A program made the position numbers and the translations under genes. Below are positions 53,001 through 59,380 of a DNA stretch of 64,000 nt, piece by piece (positions within the stretch are counted from its first letter, which is position 1; every line of letters begins with the position of its first letter). This DNA comes from an uncultured Bacteroidia bacterium (lineage in GTDB: Bacteria; Bacteroidota; Bacteroidia; Bacteroidales; UBA932). The notes beneath the pieces are model-generated. The model was given only the letters and a program-made list of their open reading frames with translations. It ran no database searches and was not told the DNA's origin. The DNA lies in NCBI GenBank assembly GCA_902781705.1, contig CACZKE010000005.1, positions 62,001 to 126,000 on the forward strand, read 5' to 3'.

Positions 53001-53132
53001 GTGCGGCGTGCGGAGGGTGGACCAGCGGCCGAACGGGTCGGCCCCGTTCTGGTAGAACTGGGCCCGGGCGGGGAGGCTGGCAAGAAGGCCGGCAAGGAGT
53101 ATGAGGATGCCGGTTTTGCGGAAAGTCGTCAT
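50028..53132 (-). CDS. Large secreted protein: gluzincin-like domain, WD40-like propeller and C-terminal outer-membrane barrel
   Basis: The 1034-residue protein has a signal peptide (to LPARAQ). An N-terminal domain carries a HExxH motif in LTVHESRHVAQMQ (near 129-141), with FLEGDAVVAET about 35 residues later as a plausible third zinc ligand (peptidase_MA-like). A repetitive beta-rich part (about 310-590) resembles TolB/WD40-like propeller blades. A C-terminal part (about 640-1034) looks like an outer-membrane barrel ending WSVEMVFSFDI. Residues about 588-615 (RFLHSLRSVEMTED... with 9-residue repeats) are a repeat insertion between propeller and barrel. Function unknown; a surface protease is possible. 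Confidence 0.72.
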   Translation of the reverse strand: MTTFRKTGILILLAGLLASLPARAQFYQNGADPFGRWSTLRTPHYRIVYPEKMDSLARAYVLDLEKWQPTVGVSAEMDPVSLQWGRLPVVLHPFYPHSNGSVAWAPKRMDLYTHPEPYGSMALSWMTQLTVHESRHVAQMQLAYRRPFRWVNYLVGEMWPGAVSALFTPQTFLEGDAVVAETALTASGRGRDGDFLNYYHVAFDNGDWRNWYKWVYGSFKKAAPDYYTTGYMTVAGMRYFYDRPTFTADYFNWVSRHPFPVTPLQRYIRKQSGQSFKKTFRTIQEGFHDIWTEEAEARGPFMPMEQVTRKPAFATDYAGGSWVDGKYYVIKEGKTTAPRMIRLDPDGTEHDMGSFSGSASSFYVSEDRIYWSETLPGRRWTLDGESILRWMDLDGKLRHDLTTKGRMYNPQPGPDGVLAVVEYPVEGGCNLLIVSEKDGSILRRTPAPEGIQLTESAWIGNDIHCLGLDDRGYGIWRLRDGNWTCVLEPSAQMMENLDGGDMLELVSDRNGVKELYRYDPETGRAWQLTNTRYGANDFSMSDDGELWFRSMTPEGNAIFKAVPPKPVEVNIRDVHKYRVADKLSEQERFLHSLRSVEMTEDGTTAEMTGYGTTGETTEDIPVSEPRPYLKPLHWMKFHSWAPLWFSYDVIESMSGDLSYDTASPGLIGLFQNELGTTWGAVGYSAHPDEDRAGEWRHGGHLQFTHAGLYPVLEASFDIYDKGGALYSFQDRAYAERTGYAVVRRALDHVTWRGQLSAYVPLRFNKDGLQRGLIPQVNWSISNNPFDTGTTYLEMHQDLIQDKAHAEFLGYEPGESVLMQNLRGSLRGYIVQQAADSQVYPRLGIGAELGGSFRPGLTGIYSPACYGYLYGYLPGFTRTQGLRLSAIGAQQIHSGAPFGEYGVSVIPRGFAAADGTAIGRNAARALRLTADYAIPLYFGDISWFSPVAYITHFLLIPHVDWTTFGGARNGKGTPVKSSLLSAGADFTVELANFLWVPFPCSVGVSATWTGGPYYNTLATDDRSPWSVEMVFSFDI
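51285..51372. repeat. Dispersed palindromic repeat with amplified half-units, in frame in the large surface protein gene
   Basis: A full copy begins GTCATTTCGACCGAGCGG (51339) and is preceded by a half-unit GTCATTTCGGCCGTCG (51310) and a more degenerate one. The spacing of about 27-29 bases gives EMTEDGTTA-EMTGYGTTG-ETTED in the protein. Confidence 0.75.
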
Positions 53133-53136
53133 GGTA

Positions 53137-53144
53137 CAAAACTA
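53137..53144 (-). promoter_or_regulatory. -7 box TAGTTTTG for the large surface protein gene
   Basis: An exact TAnnTTTG match on the minus strand, four bases from ATG 53132. It shares a 36-base gap with the divergent gene's promoter. Confidence 0.5.
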
Positions 53145-53156
53145 ATAATTTTTATT

Positions 53157-53164
53157 TAATTTTG
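53157..53164 (+). promoter_or_regulatory. -7 box TAATTTTG for the thioredoxin-like lipoprotein gene
   Basis: An exact TAnnTTTG match ending four bases before ATG 53169. Confidence 0.55.
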
Positions 53165-53168
53165 CGGT

Positions 53169-54125
53169 ATGCGAAAGTATGGAAGCCTCATAGCGGTCCT
53201 TCTCTTGTGCGCCTGCGGGCCCCGGGGAGGGAAAACGGCCGCTCCGGCCCCGGCCGTGCGGGATTTCCCGCAGGCGGAGGTGCCGGCCATGTACACGGAT
53301 GCGATGGACCGCGTGATGTGGGCCACCGGCCATTTCTGGGACCGGTTCACGGACACGTCGGCCGTCTATGCCTGCGACTCGGTGACGGTGAACGGCGTCC
53401 CGGTCGATGCGGTGGAATCGCAGATGGGTATGTTTGCCACCTTGTTGGAGCAACTGCCCCTGGACGAAGGCGGCAAGGCGGTCGCCCGGCTCTATGACCG
53501 GGTCGAGGCCTTTGAACGGAAGTTCCCGGAAACCAATGTGTTCGAGGAACTCTGCCGGCTTACGAAACGCTATCTGTACGACCCCAACTCCCCCGTCCGG
53601 AACGAGGATCTGTACCTTTCCTTCGTGGAAAAACTGGGGCAGTCGGACCTCATTGACAACGGTTACCGGATGGGCTATGAATGGGATGCCCGGATGTGCC
53701 GGCTCAACCGGGTGGGGACGCAGGCGGCGGACTTCTCCTTCACCGACATCCGCGGCCGCGTCCGGACGCTTTACGGCGTAAAGGCGGAATACACCGTCCT
53801 CATCTTCGGCAATCCCGGCTGCAACGCCTGCCAGGAAATCATGCACGCAATGGCTTCCACGCCCGAAATCGCCTCGCTCATCGACGAAGGGCGCCTGCAG
53901 GTCGTGGACATTTACATCGACCAGGAAATCGAGGACTGGAAGGCGCATATCCCCGAGTACCCTGCCGCCTGGATCAATGGTTACGACCACAACTACGCCA
54001 TCCGTACGGACCTTCTGTATAATGTCCGGGGCATCCCGTCCATCTATCTGCTGGACAAGGACAAGACCGTATTAATGAAAGACGCCGTCCAGGAGAAGGT
54101 CCTGACGGCGCTCATGAATCTGTAG
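53169..54125 (+). CDS. Thioredoxin-like lipoprotein (DUF5106-type N-terminal domain)
   Basis: The 318-residue protein has a lipobox LLCAC near 16, an N-terminal helical region (about 40-170) like the DUF5106 domain of Bacteroidota, then a thioredoxin fold. The fold shows TLYGVKAEYTVLIFGNPGCNACQEI (active-site CNAC near 220-223) and the cis-Pro segment RGIPSIYLLDKD near 290. It probably acts as a periplasmic or outer-membrane thiol-disulfide enzyme. The partner is unknown. Confidence 0.85.
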   Translation: MRKYGSLIAVLLLCACGPRGGKTAAPAPAVRDFPQAEVPAMYTDAMDRVMWATGHFWDRFTDTSAVYACDSVTVNGVPVDAVESQMGMFATLLEQLPLDEGGKAVARLYDRVEAFERKFPETNVFEELCRLTKRYLYDPNSPVRNEDLYLSFVEKLGQSDLIDNGYRMGYEWDARMCRLNRVGTQAADFSFTDIRGRVRTLYGVKAEYTVLIFGNPGCNACQEIMHAMASTPEIASLIDEGRLQVVDIYIDQEIEDWKAHIPEYPAAWINGYDHNYAIRTDLLYNVRGIPSIYLLDKDKTVLMKDAVQEKVLTALMNL

Positions 54126-54138
54126 GGCGTTTTCCCGT

Positions 54139-55185
54139 TTAAGCCGTAAAGGCCCAGATGATGGCCTCCTCGTACACTTCGCCGGGGTGGAGAACCGTTG
54201 TGGGGAACTGCGGCTGGTTGGGGGCGTCGGGCGTGTGCTGGCACTCGATGGCGACAGCGTCGTAGTCCTCGTATTCGCGGCCGGATTTGCCCTTCGGGCA
54301 GCCCTTGAGCCAGTTTCCGGTATAGACCTGCACGGCCGGCTGCGTGGTGAAGACCTCCACCTTGCGGCCGGATTTCGCGGCCCAAAGTTCCGCGGCGCTG
54401 GTGAGTTGGCCGGGCATGGCGCCGTCGATGAGCCAGCAATGGTCGTAGCCCTTGCCGATCTTCAGGGCTTCGAAATCCGCGTGGATGTCCTGGCCGATGG
54501 GCTTGGCCTCCACGAAGTCCATCGGGGTGCCGGCGACGTCGGCCGGTTCGCCGAGGGGAATCTGGGTGGGATCCGTCGGAAGGTACTGGGAGGCATTGAG
54601 TTCCAACTTGTGGTCGAGGACCGTTCCGGAGCCTTCGCCGTCCAGGTTGAAATAGACGTGGTTCGTGAGATTCACGACCGTGGTGGCGTCGGTTTCGGCC
54701 GTGAGGATGAGTTTGAGTTCGTTCTCTTCGCTCCACTCGTAATGGGCGATGACCTTCATGTTGCCCGGGTAGCCGGCCTCGCCGTCTTCGGAGAAATACA
54801 TGAATTCCACGGCGTCGCCCTCGATGCGGCTTTCCCAGACCTGGTTCTGGAAGCCCTGGGGGCCGCCGTGCAGGTGATTGGGGCCGTTGTTGATGGGGAG
54901 GGTGTATTCCACGCCTTCCACGGTGATCTTTCCCTTGGCGATGCGGTTCGCAAAACGGCCGGGAACCTTTCCCGCGCAGGGACCGTCGCCGAAATAATCC
55001 AGGGCGTTCGGATAGCCCAGGACGACATCGTCCAGCTTGCCTTCCTTGTCCGGGACGACGATGGAGACGATGGCTGCCCCGACGCTTCCGAGTTGCACAT
55101 ACGCGCCCGACGCGTTTTTCAGGGTGTATTTGTAGATTTCCTTTCCATCCGGGGCGGTGCCCCACAGTTCTTTCGTGATTTCCAT
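54139..55185 (-). CDS. galM: Galactose mutarotase (aldose 1-epimerase)
   Basis: GalM interconverts alpha- and beta-galactose, feeding galactokinase. The 348-residue protein has the conserved NNGPNHLHGGPQGF near 98-111 (first catalytic-site His), NLTNHVYFNLDGEG near 170-183 (second His) and a late Glu in VAIECQHTPDAPNQPQF. ATG 55185 is preferred; the longer open frame upstream (RAKSRNLKSKH) is translation of a dispersed repeat. The galK gene is 15 kb away on the other strand. Confidence 0.95.
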   Translation of the reverse strand: MEITKELWGTAPDGKEIYKYTLKNASGAYVQLGSVGAAIVSIVVPDKEGKLDDVVLGYPNALDYFGDGPCAGKVPGRFANRIAKGKITVEGVEYTLPINNGPNHLHGGPQGFQNQVWESRIEGDAVEFMYFSEDGEAGYPGNMKVIAHYEWSEENELKLILTAETDATTVVNLTNHVYFNLDGEGSGTVLDHKLELNASQYLPTDPTQIPLGEPADVAGTPMDFVEAKPIGQDIHADFEALKIGKGYDHCWLIDGAMPGQLTSAAELWAAKSGRKVEVFTTQPAVQVYTGNWLKGCPKGKSGREYEDYDAVAIECQHTPDAPNQPQFPTTVLHPGEVYEEAIIWAFTA

Positions 55186-55200
55186 ATGTTTGCTTTTTAG

Positions 55201-55255
55201 ATTTCTCGACTTCGCTCGAAATGACAAGGGTTACTCGTTCGAAATGACAAGGGTG
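55201..55255. repeat. Dispersed palindromic repeat plus one extra half-unit upstream of galM
   Basis: ATTTCTCGACTTCGCTCG leads into AAATGACAAGGG. A second TCGAAATGACAAGGGT follows 23 bases later (55216 and 55239). It lies in the galM leader region, in the 125-base galM-thyA gap. Confidence 0.8.
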
Positions 55256-55296
55256 ACCCTTCTGTTACAAATATAAGGATTTTTAGGAATTATTCG

Positions 55297-55304
55297 TACA
55301 TTTG
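55297..55304 (+). promoter_or_regulatory. -7 box TACATTTG for thyA-folA
   Basis: An exact TAnnTTTG match ending six bases before ATG 55311; a leaderless mRNA is expected. Confidence 0.6.
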
Positions 55305-55310
55305 CAACTT

Positions 55311-56105
55311 ATGAAACAATACCTGGATTTACTGAGACATATCCGCGAAAACGGCGTGATGAAGGAGGACCGGACCGGGACCGGCACGCAGAGCGTGTTC
55401 GGTTACCAGATGCGGTTCGACCTGTCGGAGGGCTTCCCGCTCCTGACGACCAAGAAGGTGCACCTGAAGTCCATCATTTACGAACTCCTGTGGTTCATCG
55501 CCGGCGATACGAACGTGAAGTATCTCCAGGACCACGGTGTCACCATCTGGGACGAGTGGGCCGATGAAAACGGCGACCTGGGCCCGGTCTATGGGCACCA
55601 GTGGCGCTCGTGGCCGGCACCGGACGGACGGGCCATCGACCAACTTTCGATGGTCATCGACACGATCCGGCGGAATCCGGACTCCCGGCGGATGCTCGTG
55701 ACCGCCTGGAACCCGGCGGAGGTGGACAAGATGGCGCTGCCGCCCTGCCACTGTCTGTTCCAGTTCTACGTGGCGGACGGAAAACTTTCCTGCCAACTCT
55801 ACCAGCGCAGCGCGGACGTCTTCCTGGGCGTTCCGTTCAACATCGCCTCCTACGCACTCCTCACGATGATGATCGCACAAGTGTGCGGCCTCCAGCCGGG
55901 CGAGTTCGTCCACACGACCGGCGACACCCATATCTACCGGAACCACTTCGACCAGGTGGCGACGCAACTCTCCCGTGAGCCCCGTCCGCTTCCCCGGATG
56001 CACCTGAACCCGGACGTCAAGTCCATCTTTGATTTCACCTACGAGGATTTCACCCTGGAAGGCTACGACCCGTGGCCGGCCATCAAAGCCCCTGTTGCCG
56101 TTTAA
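55311..56105 (+). CDS. thyA: Thymidylate synthase
   Basis: ThyA methylates dUMP to dTMP using methylene-THF. The 264-residue protein has [18 protein letters not shown] near 21-38, [11 protein letters not shown], the catalytic [13 protein letters not shown] (nucleophilic Cys near 146), [20 protein letters not shown] near 165-184 and GDTHIYRNH. All are in the usual order and length. The start is ATG 55311. folA begins one base after its stop, an expected pairing because ThyA produces the dihydrofolate that FolA reduces. Confidence 0.98.
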   Translation: MKQYLDLLRHIRENGVMKEDRTGTGTQSVFGYQMRFDLSEGFPLLTTKKVHLKSIIYELLWFIAGDTNVKYLQDHGVTIWDEWADENGDLGPVYGHQWRSWPAPDGRAIDQLSMVIDTIRRNPDSRRMLVTAWNPAEVDKMALPPCHCLFQFYVADGKLSCQLYQRSADVFLGVPFNIASYALLTMMIAQVCGLQPGEFVHTTGDTHIYRNHFDQVATQLSREPRPLPRMHLNPDVKSIFDFTYEDFTLEGYDPWPAIKAPVAV

Positions 56106-56106
56106 C

Positions 56107-56595
56107 ATGGAAAAGAGCCTTATCGTCGCGATTGCCGACAACAACGCCATCGGCCGCAAGAACGCCCTGCTGTGGAACCTGCCGGGCGACATGAAATACT
56201 TCCGGCAGCAGACGACCGGCTGCGCCGTCATCATGGGCTGGATGACCTACCAGTCCATCGGCCGTCCGCTCCCCAAACGCCACAACATCGTCATCTCCCT
56301 CTTCCCCTGGCCCGAAGCCCCCGCCGAAGTCACGGTCGTGGACTCCCTGGACGCCGCTTTCAAGGCCGCGGACGGTGGAAAAGCGTTCGTCATCGGCGGC
56401 GCCTACACCTACGCCGAGGCGATGGAAGTGGTTGACAGCATGTATATTACCCATGTCCACGATGCACCGGAGGACGCCGATGCCTTCTTCCCTGAGATCG
56501 ACCCGGCCGTCTGGTACGTGGACTCCCGCAGCGAATTGCAGACCGACCCGGAGACGGGCATCACCTACGAATTCGTCGTTTATCGGCGGAAATGA
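56107..56595 (+). CDS. folA: Dihydrofolate reductase
   Basis: FolA regenerates tetrahydrofolate with NADPH. The 162-residue protein has SLIVAIADNNAIGRKNALLWNLPGDMKYF at 4-32, the usual substrate/M20-loop region, then VIMGWMTYQSIG (the family normally has MGRxTxxS; here W replaces R), RHNIVIS and FVIGGAYTYAEAM. It starts one base after the thyA stop. A bulged hairpin follows the gene (56604-56641). Confidence 0.95.
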   Translation: MEKSLIVAIADNNAIGRKNALLWNLPGDMKYFRQQTTGCAVIMGWMTYQSIGRPLPKRHNIVISLFPWPEAPAEVTVVDSLDAAFKAADGGKAFVIGGAYTYAEAMEVVDSMYITHVHDAPEDADAFFPEIDPAVWYVDSRSELQTDPETGITYEFVVYRRK

Positions 56596-56603
56596 CAACC
56601 TCG

Positions 56604-56641
56604 CGGAAAACGGGAGAAGCCCCTGAAACCTCCGTTTTCCG
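56604..56641 (+). terminator. Hairpin between folA and the first NSS gene
   Basis: CGGAAAACGGGAG pairs with CTCCGTTTTCCG with a one-base bulge and a loop of about 12 bases. There is no U run, so it may be a weak terminator or only an mRNA structure. Confidence 0.4.
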
Positions 56642-56659
56642 ACAGAACGAACGAGACAA

Positions 56660-58018
56660 ATGAAACAACGCGAACACTTCGGCGGCCGGATGGCCGTCAT
56701 CATGGCTTTTGCAGGGTCGGCGATCGGCCTGGGGAATCTCTGGCGCTTCCCGTACCTGGTCGGCCAGGACGGTGGTGCGGCCTTTATCGTCGTCTATATC
56801 CTCTCCACCATCATCCTCAGTCTCCCGATCTTTTTTGCGGAGTCCATCATCGGGCGTCGGAGCGGAAAGAACTGCCGCGGAGCGTTCGTGGCCCTGGCTC
56901 CGGATTCCAAATGGCGCTTCCTGGGCTTCCTGATGGTGTTCACGCCCATGTGGATCGTCTCGTACTACAGCGTCGTGGGCGGCTGGTCCCTGGAATACCT
57001 GATGCAGTCGCTCCGGCTGGAGTTCATCCATCAGGCGCCGGAGTCCGTGAGCGGCACCTTCGCCCGGTTCATCGCCCGTCCCAAGATGCCTGTGGCCTGT
57101 CACCTGGCCTTCCTGGCCGCGACCGTGATGATCGTCGCCCTTGGCGTGAAATCGGGCATCGAGAAATTCAGCAAGATATCCCTGCCGGTTCTGTTTATCC
57201 TGGTGGTGCTGATCGCCGTCTATTCCATGTCCCTGCCGGGAGCCCAGAAAGGCGTCGCCTATCTCCTCAAGCCTGATTTTTCCAAACTGACCCTGGACGC
57301 CTGCCTGGATGCCCTGGGGCAGTCCTTCTTCTCGCTGTCGCTGGGCATGGGCATCATCATTACCTATTCCTCGTATGTAAGCAGGAAGGAGAACATCCTC
57401 GTGACCGGGGTGGGAACGGCGGTTTCGGACCTGTTGTTCGCGATGCTGGCGGGCTTTGCCATCATGCCGGCGGTATTTGCCGCGGGCATCGAGCCGGGCA
57501 GCGGTCCGGGGCTGATCTTCGATACGCTGCCGTTCATCTTTGCGCAGATGGGCCAGACCATGCCCTGGCTCAGTTCCATCGCCGCCATCCTGTTTTTCCT
57601 GACCGTCCTCATTTCGGCCCTGACTTCGTCGGTTTCACTGATCGAGGTGGGGGTGGCCTACCTCACGGAAGAACGGGGGATGAAGCGGGGATGGGCCTGC
57701 GCCCTGCTGTTCGTGCTCACCGGCGTGGTGGGTGCGCTCTGCTCCCTGTCCTTCGGCCCGCTTGCGGACCGGACGATCCTCGGCATGAACCTGTTCGAGT
57801 TCTTCGACACCGTCGCGTCCAACGTCCTTCTCACGATCGGCGGTCTCCTTGTGGTCCTGTTCGTGGGCTGGAAGATGTCCCGGGAGGATGTCCGTGACGA
57901 GTTCACCAACGGCGGCACCAAGATCCGGAACGCCCGCCTGTTCGACTTCTTCTACTTTCTGATCCGCTATGTCGCCCCTGTGGGCGTCATCATCCTGTTT
58001 ATTTCCAATCTGTTCTGA
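56660..58018 (+). CDS. Sodium-dependent NSS-family transporter (first of a pair)
   Basis: The 452-residue protein has about 11-12 membrane helices. It has the family start AFAGSAIGLGNLWRFPYLVGQDGGAAF near 15-41, where the unwound helix 1 binds Na+ and substrate, then SYYSVVGGWSLEYL near 105-118. NSS proteins such as LeuT and MhsT import amino acids with Na+; the substrate is not predictable. The second NSS gene begins inside its stop codon (TGATG), so the two are coupled. Confidence 0.93.
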   Translation: MKQREHFGGRMAVIMAFAGSAIGLGNLWRFPYLVGQDGGAAFIVVYILSTIILSLPIFFAESIIGRRSGKNCRGAFVALAPDSKWRFLGFLMVFTPMWIVSYYSVVGGWSLEYLMQSLRLEFIHQAPESVSGTFARFIARPKMPVACHLAFLAATVMIVALGVKSGIEKFSKISLPVLFILVVLIAVYSMSLPGAQKGVAYLLKPDFSKLTLDACLDALGQSFFSLSLGMGIIITYSSYVSRKENILVTGVGTAVSDLLFAMLAGFAIMPAVFAAGIEPGSGPGLIFDTLPFIFAQMGQTMPWLSSIAAILFFLTVLISALTSSVSLIEVGVAYLTEERGMKRGWACALLFVLTGVVGALCSLSFGPLADRTILGMNLFEFFDTVASNVLLTIGGLLVVLFVGWKMSREDVRDEFTNGGTKIRNARLFDFFYFLIRYVAPVGVIILFISNLF

Positions 58019-59379
58019 TGGCCCCGCGCGAGAGTTTCGGCAGCCGCTTTGCGGTGATCATGGCGATGGCGGGAAGCGCCGTCGGCCTGGGCAATATCTG
58101 GCGTTTTCCCTACATGGTGGGGGAGCACGGCGGTGCGGCCTTCATCATCGTGTACATGCTGTCGAGTTTCATCCTGGTCCTCCCCATCTTCTTCGCGGAG
58201 ACGATCATCGGCCGGCGCAGCCGCCAGGGGACCTTCGGAGCGATGGAGAAACTGGCCCCCGGCACGCCCTGGAAATGGCTGGGACTTTTCACGGTCGTCT
58301 CGCCCATCATCATCCTGAGCTACTACAGCGTCGTGGGCGGATGGTCGGTGGAATACCTGTTCAAGGCCGCGTGCCTGGACTTTACCAAAGCGGAACCTGC
58401 TGATATCCAGGGATTTTTCGGACAATTCATCTCCTCCACCGGCGGCCCGATCGCGGTCCATACCATCTTCATGCTCTTGGTCGCGGGCATCGTCCTCGCC
58501 GGCGTGAAGAAAGGCATCGAGGGATTCACGAAAGTGACGATGCCGGTCCTTTTCGTCCTCATCGTCGCCCTTGCCGTCTATTCCGTCACCCTGCCGGGCG
58601 CGTCGGAAGGGGTCAGGTATCTTGTGAGGCCGGATTTCTCCAAGGTCGATGCGCACGCCGTCGCCGCCGCCATGGGCCAGGCCTTCTTCTCGCTGTCGCT
58701 GGGGGTGGGAACCATCCTGACTTATGCTTCCTACATGCGGAAAGACGAAAACATCTTCGCTTCCGGCATGGGCACGGCCGTCTCGGACCTCCTGTTCGCC
58801 ATCATCGCGGGCTTTGCGGTGATGCCGGCCGTCTTCGCCGCGGGGATCGAACCCGGTGCTGGCCCCGGCCTGGTCTTCGACACGTTGCCGTTCATTTTCA
58901 ACAAGATGGGTGCAGGCATCCCTTGGCTCAGCGCCGTCATCGCCATCATCTTTTTCGTGACGATCCTCGTCACCGCCCTCACGTCGGCCATCTCCATGAT
59001 GGAGGTGGGCGTCGCTTACCTGACGGAAGAAAAGGGGATGCGGCGCGGTTCGGCCGTTCTCGTCATCACGGCTTTCGCCTGGACGGTCGGTGTCCTGTGC
59101 AGCCTCTCCTTCGGCCCTCTGTCCGATGTCAAACTCCTGGGAAACAGCATCTTCGACTTCCTGGACAAACTTTGCTCCAACTGGCTTCTCCCGGCCGGCG
59201 GCCTCCTGTTCACGCTGTTCGTGGGCTGGAAAATGTCCCGGGCCGATGTCTATGACGAGTTTACCAACGGCGGCACCCTCAAGGCGAACGTCGCCTTGTT
59301 CGACACCGTCTGGTTCCTGTTGCGTTTTGTCGCTCCGGTGGGAATCGTCGTCGTTTTCCTGACGAATCTCTTTTTGTAA
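58018..59379 (+). CDS. Sodium-dependent NSS-family transporter (second of a pair)
   Basis: The 453-residue paralogue of the preceding gene shows the same landmarks: AMAGSAVGLGNIWRFPYMVGEHGGAAF near 15-41, SYYSVVGGWSVEYLF, GVGTILTYASYM near 230 and the late VSLIEVGVAYL-like block. The two proteins are of nearly equal length and closely similar throughout, so they arose by tandem duplication. Its stop is almost adjacent to the convergent mutS stop (59381). Confidence 0.93.
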   Translation: MAPRESFGSRFAVIMAMAGSAVGLGNIWRFPYMVGEHGGAAFIIVYMLSSFILVLPIFFAETIIGRRSRQGTFGAMEKLAPGTPWKWLGLFTVVSPIIILSYYSVVGGWSVEYLFKAACLDFTKAEPADIQGFFGQFISSTGGPIAVHTIFMLLVAGIVLAGVKKGIEGFTKVTMPVLFVLIVALAVYSVTLPGASEGVRYLVRPDFSKVDAHAVAAAMGQAFFSLSLGVGTILTYASYMRKDENIFASGMGTAVSDLLFAIIAGFAVMPAVFAAGIEPGAGPGLVFDTLPFIFNKMGAGIPWLSAVIAIIFFVTILVTALTSAISMMEVGVAYLTEEKGMRRGSAVLVITAFAWTVGVLCSLSFGPLSDVKLLGNSIFDFLDKLCSNWLLPAGGLLFTLFVGWKMSRADVYDEFTNGGTLKANVALFDTVWFLLRFVAPVGIVVVFLTNLFL

Positions 59380-59380
59380 G

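Noticed and set aside
51552-53159. Long plus-strand frame opposite the large surface protein
   Set aside because: Antisense shadow without recognisable features.
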